Shown: positions 1 to 8,397 of the stretch, piece by piece
Layout: each line of letters begins with the position of its first letter
Position numbering within the stretch: position 1 is the first letter of the stretch
Origin: Nocardia sp.
Lineage (GTDB): Bacteria > Actinomycetota > Actinomycetes > Mycobacteriales > Mycobacteriaceae
DNA: 64,000 bases
Direction: 5' to 3'
NCBI RefSeq assembly: GCF_025465275.1
Contig: NZ_JAODNK010000084.1
Coordinates: 1 to 64,000 of the forward strand
Position numbers and translations under genes: made by a program
Notes under the pieces: model-generated
Database searches by the model: none
What the model saw: only the letters and a program-made list of their open reading frames with translations
What the model was told of the DNA's origin: nothing

Positions 1-1
1 C

Positions 2-466
2 GCGCACGGCGCCGAGGTGATCGTGATCTCGGGTGACGACGCCAAACTGGCACGGGCGCGGGAACTCGGCGCTACACACGGGATCAATCGGATCTCGCAG
101 GACTGGGTCGAGGCCGTGTACGACCGCACCGATGACCGGGGCGCCGACCACATCCTCGAGATCATCGGCGGCGCGCATTTCAACCGTTCGCTGGAGGCCG
201 CGGCGGTGGGTGGCCGGGTGTCACTGGTCGGCATCCTGGCCGGCTACGAGGTCTCCGGTCAGATCGCCCACCTGGCCCGCAAGAAACTGACGATCGACGG
301 TATCCAGGTCGGTCATCGGCGGGCACTCGAAGATTTTGTCCAGGCGGTCGACCGCACCGGCCTCACACCGGTGGTCGCAGCCGAATACACGCTGGACGAC
401 TTGCCCGCCGCGCTCGATCATCTCGAGCGCGGGCCGTTCGGCAAGGTGGTGGTGAGAATGAACTGA
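2..466 (+). CDS. Zinc-type alcohol dehydrogenase / quinone oxidoreductase, C-terminal part (5' end outside window)
   Basis: This frame is open from the window edge and ends at TGA 464-466, so only about the last 154 residues are seen. They look like the cofactor-binding and C-terminal part of a medium-chain dehydrogenase/reductase. The visible pattern is a strand with an early Asp pair, the phrase LGATHGIN, then GADHILEIIGG and a glycine-rich VGGRVSLVGILAG stretch typical of the Rossmann half. The tail FGKVVVRMN matches the usual end of NADP-dependent alcohol dehydrogenases. The N-terminal catalytic half with the zinc ligands is missing, so substrate and zinc dependence cannot be judged. The neighbouring thiolase is convergent and is not part of the same transcript. 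Confidence 0.8.
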   Translation, partial: AHGAEVIVISGDDAKLARARELGATHGINRISQDWVEAVYDRTDDRGADHILEIIGGAHFNRSLEAAAVGGRVSLVGILAGYEVSGQIAHLARKKLTIDGIQVGHRRALEDFVQAVDRTGLTPVVAAEYTLDDLPAALDHLERGPFGKVVVRMN

Positions 467-496
467 CCTGCGGTGCATGGCCATTCGTACGCTAGG

Positions 497-1663
497 TCAG
501 AGGCGTTCGATGATGGTGGCGTTGGCGAGGCCGCCTGCTTCGCACATGGTCATGAGGCCGTAGCGGCCACCGGTTTGTTCGAGGTGGTTGAGCATGGTGG
601 CGAGGATGCGGACGCCGGAGGCGCCGAGGGGGTGGCCGAGGGCGATGGCGCCGCCGCGGGGGTTGAGTTTGGTGAGGTCGGCGCCGAGTTCGTGTGCCCA
701 GACCAGTGGGACCGGGGCGAAGGCTTCGTTGACCTCGTAGGCGTCGATATCGTCAATGGTCAGGCCGGCGCGGGCGAGGACCTTGCGGGTGGCGGGGATG
801 ACGGCGGTCAGCATGAGCAGCGGGTCGTCGCCGACGACGGAGAAGGAATGGAAGCGGGCGCGGGCCTTCAGGCCGAGCTGTGCGGCCTTCTCCTCGCTCA
901 TGATCAGCGCCGCGGACGCGCCGTCGGTCAGCGGTGAGGAGTTGCCGGGCGTGATCGACCATTCGATTTCGGGGAAGCGGGCCTTGAATTCGGCGTCCAC
1001 GAACGCGGGCTTCAGGCCGGACAGGCCTTCGACACTGGTGCTGGGGCGAATGGTTTCGTCGGCGGTCAGCGTGCCGGCGGGGACGATTTCATTGTCGAAA
1101 CCACCGGATGCCGCAGTCGCAGCGGCCAATTGGTGCGAGCGAGCCGCGAAATCGTCGAGTGCGGCGCGGTCGAACTTCCAGCGAGCGGCGATCACCTCGG
1201 CCGAAATACCCTGCTGCACAAGCCCGTCGGGGTAGCGGTGTGCGAGGGGCCCGCGATTGGCGTCCTTGCCCTGGGCATTGGAGAACATGGGCACTCGCGA
1301 CATGGATTCCACGCCGCAGGCGATGGCGATGTCGTACGCCCCGGCGATGACGCCCTGGGCGGCGAAGTGCGCGGCCTGCTGTGAGGATCCGCACTGCCGG
1401 TCCACGGTAGTGGCGGGGACCGCATCGGGAAAACCCGCCGCGAGCACCGCGGTACGCGAGATATTGAAGGCCTGCTCACCGCTCTGCGTGACGCAACCGC
1501 CGATCACATCGTCGACGAGTGCGGGGTCGATGCCGGTGCGGTCGATGAGCGCTTCCAGCACCCCGGAGAGCAGTGTGGCGGGATGTACTTCCGACAGTCC
1601 ACCACCGGATTTCCCCTTACCGGAGGGGGTGCGGACGACGTCTACGATGACGGCGGAGGTCAT
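497..1663 (-). CDS. Acetyl-CoA acetyltransferase / 3-ketoacyl-CoA thiolase
   Basis: A 388-residue thiolase, the normal family length, that cleaves or condenses acyl-CoA thioesters in beta-oxidation or acetoacetyl-CoA metabolism. The acyl-accepting cysteine is in DRQCGSS (about residue 91). The C-terminal active-site pieces NEAFAPV, GHPLGASG (catalytic His) and MCEAGG (second Cys) are all present. The ATG at 1663 is preceded by AAGGAG at good spacing; an upstream in-frame extension has no such site. CGVESMSRVPM and VTQSGEQ are typical of the FadA-like branch rather than sterol-carrier-protein thiolases, but the exact substrate cannot be assigned. It stands alone, convergent with the dehydrogenase fragment and divergent from the DUF1275 gene. 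Confidence 0.93.
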   Translation of the reverse strand: MTSAVIVDVVRTPSGKGKSGGGLSEVHPATLLSGVLEALIDRTGIDPALVDDVIGGCVTQSGEQAFNISRTAVLAAGFPDAVPATTVDRQCGSSQQAAHFAAQGVIAGAYDIAIACGVESMSRVPMFSNAQGKDANRGPLAHRYPDGLVQQGISAEVIAARWKFDRAALDDFAARSHQLAAATAASGGFDNEIVPAGTLTADETIRPSTSVEGLSGLKPAFVDAEFKARFPEIEWSITPGNSSPLTDGASAALIMSEEKAAQLGLKARARFHSFSVVGDDPLLMLTAVIPATRKVLARAGLTIDDIDAYEVNEAFAPVPLVWAHELGADLTKLNPRGGAIALGHPLGASGVRILATMLNHLEQTGGRYGLMTMCEAGGLANATIIERL

Positions 1664-1813
1664 GGCTTCTCCTTGTTCGTGCCTGCCCAACCGGATGTGA
1701 ATTCCGGTTAACATCAGTACTGTACCGCAACCCCGTGGAGCCGCGAGGAGCCGAGTTTCGAGACGCGAATTCACCTCCCCCGGTAGTCCCAATTCGGTTG
1801 CTAGCCTGTTGCC

Positions 1814-2536
1814 ATGACCCCCCTCGAGGATGTCTCACCCAGCCCCTTCTGGGATCTGGAGATGCGCCTGTCCTCGGTCCTGTCGATCCTGGCCGGCTAC
1901 ATCGGCGCGGCCGCCTACACCCATTCCGCCGGATACTTCGTCACCTTCATGACCGGCAATACCGAGCGCGCCATCATCGGCAACTTCTCCGGCGATCACA
2001 CCCTTGCGGGTGGCGCCATCATGCTCATCGTCTCGTTCTTACTCGGCGTCTTCATCGCCTCGCTGTGCCGCCGTTTCTGGTGGCACAATCACCCGCACGG
2101 TGCGACCATGCTGACGACTTTCGCCCTGCTCTGCGCGGTCGTGTCCGACGATATTCTCGGCGAGCGCGGAATCGGCTTGTTGCAGATCCTGTTCGTGGCG
2201 TTCGGTATGGGCGCGTTGAATACTTCGTTCGTAAAGAACGGCGAGGTCTCCATTCCGGTCAGTTACGTCACCGGCACCCTGGTCAAATTCGCTCAGGGCT
2301 TGGAACGGCATCTGGCCGGCGGTGGCAATGCCCGCGACTGGCTCGGCTATGCGGTGCAGTACACCTCGTTCGCGCTCGGCGCGTTCATCGGCGGGCTGAT
2401 CAGCCTGGTTGTCGACGGCTCGAACATGCTCGATGCCGCGCTGGCGGGCTCGGCGATCGTCGCGGCCTATACGTGGTGGGTCGATCCCCGATGGGTGCGC
2501 CACAAGCCGAAACGCCGAGGCGACGGCGTGGCGTGA
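1814..2536 (+). CDS. YoaK/DUF1275 family integral membrane protein
   Basis: A 240-residue membrane protein with about six hydrophobic helices. The first helix contains AGYIGAAAYT, followed by YFVTFMTGNTE. This YF-T-x-MTGN pattern in the first loop is the hallmark of the DUF1275 (YoaK) family, as is the later SYVTGTLVKFAQGL segment, which looks like an internal repeat of the same motif. Function in the family is not established; it is probably a transporter-like protein of the cytoplasmic membrane. The C-terminus is basic (KPKRRG), consistent with a cytosolic tail. The ATG at 1814 opens the frame just before the conserved region. The next gene starts 70 bp downstream on the same strand. Confidence 0.8.
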   Translation: MTPLEDVSPSPFWDLEMRLSSVLSILAGYIGAAAYTHSAGYFVTFMTGNTERAIIGNFSGDHTLAGGAIMLIVSFLLGVFIASLCRRFWWHNHPHGATMLTTFALLCAVVSDDILGERGIGLLQILFVAFGMGALNTSFVKNGEVSIPVSYVTGTLVKFAQGLERHLAGGGNARDWLGYAVQYTSFALGAFIGGLISLVVDGSNMLDAALAGSAIVAAYTWWVDPRWVRHKPKRRGDGVA

Positions 2537-2606
2537 CCATCACAACCGTGCACCACACCGAGCAAATACACCGCAAATCGCCCGAACTGGGCATATCCTC
2601 GCGAGC

Positions 2607-3206
2607 ATGACAACCAAAGAGGAAGTTTCCGAAGGGCCGGTCCACGCTCTGGCCCGAAGTGCGTGGCAGTCGATCCTGGTGACCGGCCTCCTCTCGGTGG
2701 TGCTGGGCATCCTGATCCTCGCCTGGCCCGGTAAGACAATTCTTGTCGCAGGCGTACTTTTCGGCATCTATCTTGTGGTGTCCGGCCTCTTCCAGCTCAT
2801 TGCCGCATTCGCTGTCCACCTCAGCGCGGGAATGCGGATTCTGGGGTTCATCACCGCCATCCTGACGCTCGTCCTGGGTTTCCTGTGCTTCCACAATTGG
2901 CGCGACCAGGGTGAAGCGACAGCGGTTCTGCTGCTGGCCATTTGGATCGGCATCAGCTGGATCTTCCGCGGTGTGAGCACACTGATCACCGGACTGTCGC
3001 TCGACGGAATGCCCGGCCGCGGCTGGGCGATCTTCTTCGGCGTTGTGCTGGTCATCGGTGGCGGCTGGCTGATCGCGGCACCCTTCCACTCCATCGTCGC
3101 ACTGACGCTGGTGGCCGGCTGGTGGTTGATCTTCATCGGAATCTTCGAGATGGTCAGCGCCTTCCAGGTCAAGAGCGGTGCCGGCAGGGTTCCGAACGCT
3201 CTCTGA
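2607..3206 (+). CDS. HdeD-like (DUF308) membrane protein
   Basis: A 199-residue protein built from six hydrophobic segments in three hairpin pairs, as in HdeD/DUF308 proteins. The repeat is visible as helix pairs separated by short polar loops: WPGKTI after the first, FHNWRDQG after the third, and AAPFHSIV near the end. HdeD in enteric bacteria is linked to acid resistance, but the role in actinobacteria is unknown. The ATG at 2607 is chosen because conserved sequence begins shortly after it; more upstream frame is open but Arg/His-rich and not membrane-like. The gene ends 16 bp before a strong hairpin that faces the convergent cbb operon. Confidence 0.8.
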   Translation: MTTKEEVSEGPVHALARSAWQSILVTGLLSVVLGILILAWPGKTILVAGVLFGIYLVVSGLFQLIAAFAVHLSAGMRILGFITAILTLVLGFLCFHNWRDQGEATAVLLLAIWIGISWIFRGVSTLITGLSLDGMPGRGWAIFFGVVLVIGGGWLIAAPFHSIVALTLVAGWWLIFIGIFEMVSAFQVKSGAGRVPNAL

Positions 3207-3221
3207 GTTCCGATTTTCATT

Positions 3222-3260
3222 CCGGCGGCTGTCCTTACAGGGCAGCCGCCGGTTTGTATT
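3222..3260 (+). terminator. Rho-independent-type terminator between the HdeD-like gene and cbbP
   Basis: Two perfectly complementary 10-base arms, CCGGCGGCTG (3222-3231) and CAGCCGCCGG (3243-3252), enclose an 11-base loop and are followed by TTTGTATTT. It lies in the 70-bp gap between two convergent genes. It suits the plus-strand gene best; the T-rich side is weaker for the cbb operon. Confidence 0.75.
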
Positions 3261-3276
3261 TCAGAAGAAAACATTG

Positions 3277-4155
3277 TCAGCGCAGTCGTTTGGGTCGCTT
3301 GTCCATCAAACGGAGGATGAGCGGGGTGAAGATCAGCTGCATCGCCAGGTCCATCTTCCCGCCCGGCACCACCACGCTATTGGGCCGCGACATGAACGAA
3401 TCGTGCAGCATGGACAGCAGATACGGAAAGTCGATCACCTTCGGATCGGCGAAGCGGATCACCACGAAACTCTCGTCCGCGGTCGGAATGCTGCGGGTGG
3501 TGAACGGATTCGAGGTATCGACCGTCGGTACTCGCTGGAAGTTCACATAGGTCCTGGAGAACTGCGGGCAAATATGGTTCACATAGTCGGGCATGCGGCG
3601 CAGGATGGTGTCGATGATCGCTTCGCTGGAGTAGCCGCGTTCGGTCTTGTCCCGGTGCACCTTCTGAATCCACTCCAGATTGATAATGGGCACCACTCCG
3701 ACCAGCAGATCGGTGTACTGGCCGACATCGATGCCCTCGGTGACTGCGGCACCGTGCAGTCCCTCGTAGAACAGCAGATCGCTGCCCGGCGGTAGCTCCT
3801 CCCACGGCGTGAACGTTCCAGGCGGCTGCCCATAGGGTTTGGCCTCCGCATCGTCGTGCAGATACCGCCGCACCGGCCCGACCCCGGTTTCCCCATAGTC
3901 GCGAAAGAGCGTCTCGAGCTCGCCGAGCAGATTCGCCTCCGGCCCGAAGTGCGAGAACTGCGAATTATTGGTCTGCTCGGCCTCTGCCATGGCCAGCTGC
4001 ATGGCATTGCGGTCGAACCGATGGAACGAATCCCCTTCCACGATGGCCGCATTGATTCCCTCGCGCCGGAATATCTCCTGAAAGGTTCGCGTGACGCTGG
4101 TCGTCCCCGCACCGGAAGACCCGGTGATCGCGACGACGGGATGTTTGACCGACAT
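3277..4155 (-). CDS. cbbP: Phosphoribulokinase (prokaryotic class I type)
   Basis: This 292-residue cytosolic kinase phosphorylates ribulose 5-phosphate to ribulose 1,5-bisphosphate, the CO2 acceptor for RuBisCO. The length matches the short class I enzymes of proteobacteria rather than the longer plant/cyanobacterial form. Residues about 10-19 hold the P-loop GSSGAGTTSV; EGDSFHRFDR carries the conserved Asp and His-Arg segment, and HGPEANLLGE-like and FYEGLHG motifs follow. The ATG at 4155 has a GGAGG ribosome site four bases upstream. It is the last gene of the cbbL-S-X-F-P operon, 40 bp after the bisphosphatase. Phosphoribulokinase has essentially one role, so its presence beside cbbLS makes a working CBB cycle likely. 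Confidence 0.95.
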   Translation of the reverse strand: MSVKHPVVAITGSSGAGTTSVTRTFQEIFRREGINAAIVEGDSFHRFDRNAMQLAMAEAEQTNNSQFSHFGPEANLLGELETLFRDYGETGVGPVRRYLHDDAEAKPYGQPPGTFTPWEELPPGSDLLFYEGLHGAAVTEGIDVGQYTDLLVGVVPIINLEWIQKVHRDKTERGYSSEAIIDTILRRMPDYVNHICPQFSRTYVNFQRVPTVDTSNPFTTRSIPTADESFVVIRFADPKVIDFPYLLSMLHDSFMSRPNSVVVPGGKMDLAMQLIFTPLILRLMDKRPKRLR

Positions 4156-4195
4156 GGCACCTCCTCGATTGCCGGACAGCGACTTTCGCGCCGGA

Positions 4196-5284
4196 TCAGC
4201 GCCCTGCCGAGCGGAACAGCGAGCGGCTGCCGAACAGTGAGGCGTCGAAAATAGGACCCTCGTCCGGTTCGGCGTGATAGCGCTCGATGCGCTCGACCTC
4301 GTTGCGCGAGCCGAAGATGAACGGGATCCGCTGGTGCAGCTCCCCCGGCTGCACCTCCAGTACCCGCTCGTGTCCGGTAGTGGCGGCCCCGCCGGCCTGT
4401 TCGACGATGAAGGCGATCGGGTTGGCGCCGTAGAGCAGTGACACCCGGCCGGGGCGGGCCGGGTGCCGGGTGTCGCGCGGATACATATAAAGCCCACCGC
4501 GAGTGAGGATGTGGAAGGTATCGGCCACCAGAGAGGCCACCCAGCGCATATTGAAATCCCGTCCGCGCGGACCTTCGACACCCTGTAGCGCTTCGTGCAC
4601 ATAGCGCCGCACGGGGCGTTCCCAGAAGCGCTCATTGGCGGCATTGATCGCGAATCCCGAAGTGTCGTCCGGGATTCGCATCCGCGGATGCGTGAGCACG
4701 AAGGCCCCCACCTCCCGATCCAGCGTGAACCCGTCCACACCGTTTCCGGTGGTGAGCACAAGCATGGTCGCCGGGCCGTACAGCGTGAACCCCGCGCACA
4801 CCTGCTGCACCCCCGGTTGCAGGAAGTCCTCGGAGGCCGCGGCCCGCCCGTCCTCCGGCGCCCGCAGCACGCTGAATATCGTTCCCACCGGCAGGTTCAC
4901 ATCGATATTGCTGGACCCGTCCAGCGGATCGAAGGCCAGCAGGTATTTCCCCCGCCGGATCTCCGCGGGCACCGCGTGGAATCCGCTCATCTGCTCGGAC
5001 ACCAGCGCCGAAAGCGGCCCACTCCACTGACTTTCGGACACCATGATGTCGTGTGCGATGGCATCCATCCTCCGATGCACCGTCACCGGCAGATTGTCGG
5101 CGTCATACGAGCCGAGCGAGCCCACGATCGCACCCCGCATCACCTGATTGGCAATGATTTTGGTGGCCGTAGCCAGCACATTCAGCAGCGCCGAAAATTC
5201 CCCGGACGATCCGGGATGCCGATGCTCCTGCTCGATGGTGTAGCGGGTGAGTGTCTTCATACCTTCGGGCATACGCCTGCTCAT
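4196..5284 (-). CDS. cbbF: Class I fructose-1,6-bisphosphatase of the CBB operon
   Basis: A 362-residue member of the class I fructose-bisphosphatase family, which hydrolyses fructose 1,6-bisphosphate and, in autotrophs, often also sedoheptulose 1,7-bisphosphate. The metal-binding signature FDPLDGSSNID is intact, as are GFTLYGPATMLVL and the later YPRDTRHP...LLYGANPIAFIVEQAGG substrate-site region. Most actinobacteria rely on a class II (GlpX) enzyme for gluconeogenesis. A class I enzyme inside a RuBisCO operon therefore looks like a pathway-dedicated gene that arrived with the cluster (inference). The ATG at 5284 lies four bases after the cbbX stop, so the two are probably translationally coupled. 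Confidence 0.93.
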   Translation of the reverse strand: MSRRMPEGMKTLTRYTIEQEHRHPGSSGEFSALLNVLATATKIIANQVMRGAIVGSLGSYDADNLPVTVHRRMDAIAHDIMVSESQWSGPLSALVSEQMSGFHAVPAEIRRGKYLLAFDPLDGSSNIDVNLPVGTIFSVLRAPEDGRAAASEDFLQPGVQQVCAGFTLYGPATMLVLTTGNGVDGFTLDREVGAFVLTHPRMRIPDDTSGFAINAANERFWERPVRRYVHEALQGVEGPRGRDFNMRWVASLVADTFHILTRGGLYMYPRDTRHPARPGRVSLLYGANPIAFIVEQAGGAATTGHERVLEVQPGELHQRIPFIFGSRNEVERIERYHAEPDEGPIFDASLFGSRSLFRSAGR

Positions 5285-5288
5285 TTCC

Positions 5289-6347
5289 TCACGAGTCGGC
5301 CACCTCCGCTGTGGGGGCGTCCGCGAACACGCTGCTGCCGTAGACGTCGTTGTCGGTCAGCGTGATCAGATCGGTGCGGCTCAGCGGCCGGTGCAATTCG
5401 ACGAGGCGTTTGGCCTGGCGCAGGCGGCAGCGTTCGAGGGCGTTGCGCACGCTGCGGGCATTGGCGAAGCGGGGGCGGGTCATGCGAATTTCGAGGTAGC
5501 GCGAAAAGGCCTGCGTGGCAGCATCATCGAAGGAGAAGTTCTCCTGGGCCACCATAAGTTGGGCGATGGCCAGGAGTTCGTCGTGGGTGTAGTCGGGGAA
5601 CTCGATGTGATGCGCCACCCGGGAGGACAGGCCCGGATTCGCGGAGAAGAACGTCTCCATGCGGTCGGGATAGCCGGCGAAGATCACCACCATGCTGGTG
5701 CGCTCGTTCTCCATCTCCTGCAGCAGGATTTCGATGACTTCCTGCCCGTAGTCGCGCTCGTTCTCCGGCCGGAACAGGTAGTAGGCCTCGTCGATGAACA
5801 GGACGCCCCCGGCGGCTTTGGCGAGGGCTTCCTTGGTCTTCGGCGCGGTGTGGCCGATGAACTGGCCGACCAGATCGTCACGAGTGACGGTGTGCACCTT
5901 CGGTGTGCGGATGTAGCCGAGCGCGTGCAGCATCTCGGCCATGCGCAGGGCGACCGTGGTCTTCCCGGTGCCCGGCCCGCCCGTGAAGCTCATATGCATG
6001 GTCGGCCGGGTGGCCTGCAGGCCGAAGCGCTCACGGGCGCGGTCGATGAGCAGCAGGGACGCGATCTCCCGCACCCGGCGTTTGACGTTCGCCAGCCCCA
6101 CCAGCTCGGCGTCGAGCCGGGTGAGGGTGTCCTCGACATCCTTACCCGCGACATCGCTGGACAGATCCAGCAGGGCGTCGTCGGCGAGGAGATCGGCCGC
6201 CACATCCTCCGGCCGGGGACCGCCGGCGGCCGACCCGTGCACCGGTCCGGGGTTCGTGGCCCCGGGCCGATGCATCTGGAACCCGTTCGCCGAGTTTCCC
6301 GCCGCAGGCCCGCGGACACCGGGCTCTGCCGGGCGTGGTGTGCTCAC
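5289..6347 (-). CDS. cbbX: CbbX, red-type RuBisCO activase (AAA+ ATPase)
   Basis: CbbX is a hexameric AAA+ remodeller that releases inhibitory sugar phosphates from red-type RuBisCO by pulling on the large-subunit C-terminus. The Walker A motif GGPGTGKTT is at about residues 123-131, Walker B as LFIDEAYY, and the conserved VGQFIGHTAPKT pore-region segment, SRVAHHIEFPDY and FANARSVRNALERCRLRQ are all clear. The GTG at 6347, 13 bp after the cbbS stop, gives 352 residues. That leaves roughly 70 low-complexity Pro/Gly/Ala residues ahead of the conserved core, longer than the roughly 310-residue proteobacterial protein. An ATG at 6275 would give 328 residues, so the start is uncertain. The neighbours leave little doubt about function. 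Confidence 0.94.
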   Translation of the reverse strand: MSTPRPAEPGVRGPAAGNSANGFQMHRPGATNPGPVHGSAAGGPRPEDVAADLLADDALLDLSSDVAGKDVEDTLTRLDAELVGLANVKRRVREIASLLLIDRARERFGLQATRPTMHMSFTGGPGTGKTTVALRMAEMLHALGYIRTPKVHTVTRDDLVGQFIGHTAPKTKEALAKAAGGVLFIDEAYYLFRPENERDYGQEVIEILLQEMENERTSMVVIFAGYPDRMETFFSANPGLSSRVAHHIEFPDYTHDELLAIAQLMVAQENFSFDDAATQAFSRYLEIRMTRPRFANARSVRNALERCRLRQAKRLVELHRPLSRTDLITLTDNDVYGSSVFADAPTAEVADS

Positions 6348-6360
6348 CGTCGAAACCCGT

Positions 6361-6783
6361 TCAGCCGCTGTAGCGTTCGCCGGGGCGGGCGTCCAGCGCA
6401 TAGGGGTGGAAGCCGTAGCGCTGGCTGCGGTCGGCGCCCTCGGTGCGATCAAGGCGGAAGCCGGGCTCATCCGCCGGGCGCTGCACGAGGAAGCTCAGCG
6501 CCGTGGTCTGCCGGCCGTACGACGCGTCATAGGCATTGACGCGAATGTAGTGGCGCGGGAACGTCGCCCGGCAGGCATTGATCTCGGCGAGCACGCCGTC
6601 GGGCTCATCGAGATCGAACAGCGGCAGGCCCCACATCTCCCAGTACATGTTCCGCGGATGCGGGTCATCGGTGTACTCGATGGAGACCGGCCAGTTGTTG
6701 AGCAGTGCGTAGCGCACCTGAGCGGCGATATCGGCGTCGGTGAAGTCCGGTAGGTGTGAGAAGGTGCCGTGACGCAGATGCAT
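6361..6783 (-). CDS. cbbS: RuBisCO small subunit, red-type form I
   Basis: A 140-residue small subunit that caps the L8 core of form I RuBisCO. It begins MHLRHGTFSHLPDFTD, and the typical YALLNNWPVSIEYTDDPHPRN and MYWEMWGLPLFDL segments follow. The carboxyl end, roughly RYGFHPYALDARPGERYSG, is the C-terminal extension that separates red-type (IC/ID) small subunits from green-type ones and forms the beta-hairpin barrel in their structures. The gene starts 32 bp after the cbbL stop and its own stop is followed by cbbX, the standard red-type order L-S-X. No carboxysome genes are nearby, as expected for this type. Confidence 0.96.
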   Translation of the reverse strand: MHLRHGTFSHLPDFTDADIAAQVRYALLNNWPVSIEYTDDPHPRNMYWEMWGLPLFDLDEPDGVLAEINACRATFPRHYIRVNAYDASYGRQTTALSFLVQRPADEPGFRLDRTEGADRSQRYGFHPYALDARPGERYSG

Positions 6784-6815
6784 TGCGGTTACCTGGCTTT
6801 CGTCGAGATAGTCGT

Positions 6816-8273
6816 TCAGCGAGTGGAGGTCGGCACGGCATCGGGGGCGTCGGTCGAGGTGTACTCGAAGGTGACATCACCCCAGGTCTTCAGCGCGACC
6901 GCGAGCGGGCGATTGGTCTCGGCGGCACGGCGCAGCACGTCCGGACCCTCCTTGAGCAGGTCGCGTCCCTCGTTGCGGGCCTTGACCACTACCTCCAGGG
7001 CGACGCGGTTGGCCTCCGCGCCCGCGGAGATGCCCATCGGATGCCCGATGGTGCCGCCGCCGAACTGCAGGCACACATCGTCGCCGAACAGGTCCAGCAG
7101 CTGGTGCATCTGCCCGGCGTGAATGCCGCCGGAGGCGACCGGCATGACTCCGGGCAGGCTCGCCCAGTCCTGGTCGAAGAAGATGCCATTGCGCGGATTC
7201 GCGGGAATGTGGTTGTCGCGCAATGTGTCGTAGAACCCCTTCACGGTATGCGGATCACCTTCGAGCTTGCCGATGACGGTGCCCGCGTGCAGATGATCGA
7301 CACCGATCAGCCGGCACCACTTGGCCAGCACCCGGAAGCTCACCCCGTGCGTCTTCTGCCGCGTATAGGTGGAGTGCCCGGCGCGATGCAGGTGCAGCAG
7401 CATGCCATTGCGGCGTGCCCACTTCGACATGGACTGCATGGCGGTGTAGCCCACCGTCAGATCCATCATAATGATCACGCTGCCAAGGGATTTGGCGAAC
7501 TCGGCGCGCTCGTACATATCCTCCATGTCAGCGGCGGTGACATTCAGATAATGGCCCTTCAGCTCACCGGTATCGGCGATGGCGCGGTTGACGCCCTCCA
7601 TGGCGAACAGGTAGCGATCACGCCAGCGCATGAAAGGCTGCGAGTTGATGTTCTCGTCGTCCTTGGTGAAATCCAGTCCGCCCTTACAGGCTTCGTATAC
7701 TACGCGACCGTAGTTGCGTGCGGAGAGACCGAGTTTCGGTTTCACGGTGGCGCCGAGCAACGGTCGACCGTATTTATTCAGGTATTCCCGTTCCATAACG
7801 ATTCCGTGCGGAGGACCCTGAAAAGTCTTCACGTATGCCACGGGAATCCGCATATCCTCCAGGCGCAATGCCTGCAGGGGTTTGAATCCGAATACATTGC
7901 CGATGACCGAGGAGGTCAGATTGGTTATCGAACCCTCCTCGAAGAGATCGAGATCGTAGGCCACGTACGCGAAGTACTCCCCCGGCCGGCCCGGCACCTC
8001 GTCGACCCGGTAGCACTTGGCCTGATAACGCTCGTGTGCGGTGAGCCGGTCGGTCCAGACGACCGTCCATGTGGCAGTGGAGGATTCGCCCGCCACCGCC
8101 GCCGAGGCTTCGATAGGGTCGACTCCCGGTTGCGGAGTCACCCGGAACACCGCCAGCACATCGGTGTCCTTGGGCTGATAGTCCGGCGCGTAGTACCCCA
8201 TCGACGCGTACGTCTGCACGCCAGGATCCCATCGGCCGCGTCCGCCGTCTTGATCGTCCACAGATCCGGCCAT
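6816..8273 (-). CDS. cbbL: RuBisCO large subunit, red-type form I (IC-like)
   Basis: This 485-residue subunit catalyses carboxylation of ribulose 1,5-bisphosphate. The catalytic lysine sits in GATVKPKLG (about K178) and the carbamylated lysine in GLDFTKDDEN (about K204). Loop 6 is GTVIGKLEGD (about K336) and the phosphate-binding stretch is LQFGGGTIGHPMG. ATWTVVWTDRLT near residue 70 is the form IC/ID N-terminal signature. All catalytic positions are intact, so this is a true RuBisCO and not a form IV RuBisCO-like protein. Two ATGs occur in tandem (8276, 8273) behind AGGAGGA; the second has better spacing. It is the first gene of the operon, divergent from cbbR. Confidence 0.97.
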   Translation of the reverse strand: MAGSVDDQDGGRGRWDPGVQTYASMGYYAPDYQPKDTDVLAVFRVTPQPGVDPIEASAAVAGESSTATWTVVWTDRLTAHERYQAKCYRVDEVPGRPGEYFAYVAYDLDLFEEGSITNLTSSVIGNVFGFKPLQALRLEDMRIPVAYVKTFQGPPHGIVMEREYLNKYGRPLLGATVKPKLGLSARNYGRVVYEACKGGLDFTKDDENINSQPFMRWRDRYLFAMEGVNRAIADTGELKGHYLNVTAADMEDMYERAEFAKSLGSVIIMMDLTVGYTAMQSMSKWARRNGMLLHLHRAGHSTYTRQKTHGVSFRVLAKWCRLIGVDHLHAGTVIGKLEGDPHTVKGFYDTLRDNHIPANPRNGIFFDQDWASLPGVMPVASGGIHAGQMHQLLDLFGDDVCLQFGGGTIGHPMGISAGAEANRVALEVVVKARNEGRDLLKEGPDVLRRAAETNRPLAVALKTWGDVTFEYTSTDAPDAVPTSTR

Positions 8274-8333
8274 CATTCCTCCTGCGAACTGGGTTGGGCC
8301 ACTTGCGATTCCCAGGATGACGGCAGAGTTATC

Positions 8334-8356
8334 GACAAACAATTCGATTGTTTCTC
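8334..8356. promoter_or_regulatory. Candidate CbbR operator between cbbL and cbbR
   Basis: Arms AAACAAT (8337-8343) and ATTGTTT (8347-8353) form a perfect 7-bp inverted repeat around TCG. A further GA/TC pair (8334-8335 with 8355-8356) extends it. It sits in the 124-bp gap between divergent cbbL and cbbR, about 60-80 bp upstream of cbbL and about 45-60 bp upstream of cbbR. LysR-type regulators of CBB operons classically bind a dyad placed between such divergent genes. The AT-rich block stands out from the surrounding GC-rich DNA. Confidence 0.65.
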
Positions 8357-8397
8357 GTCTCCCTCAACCATTTCGTCGTGTTTGCTACCGTTTGACG

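Noticed and set aside
2400..3089. Minus-strand ORF over the HdeD-like gene
   Set aside because: Antisense shadow of a gene with six clear membrane helices; no homologous motif visible.
6816..8273. RuBisCO-like protein (form IV)
   Set aside because: The carbamylation lysine, loop 6 lysine and both phosphate sites are intact, a small subunit is present, and CbbX is adjacent.
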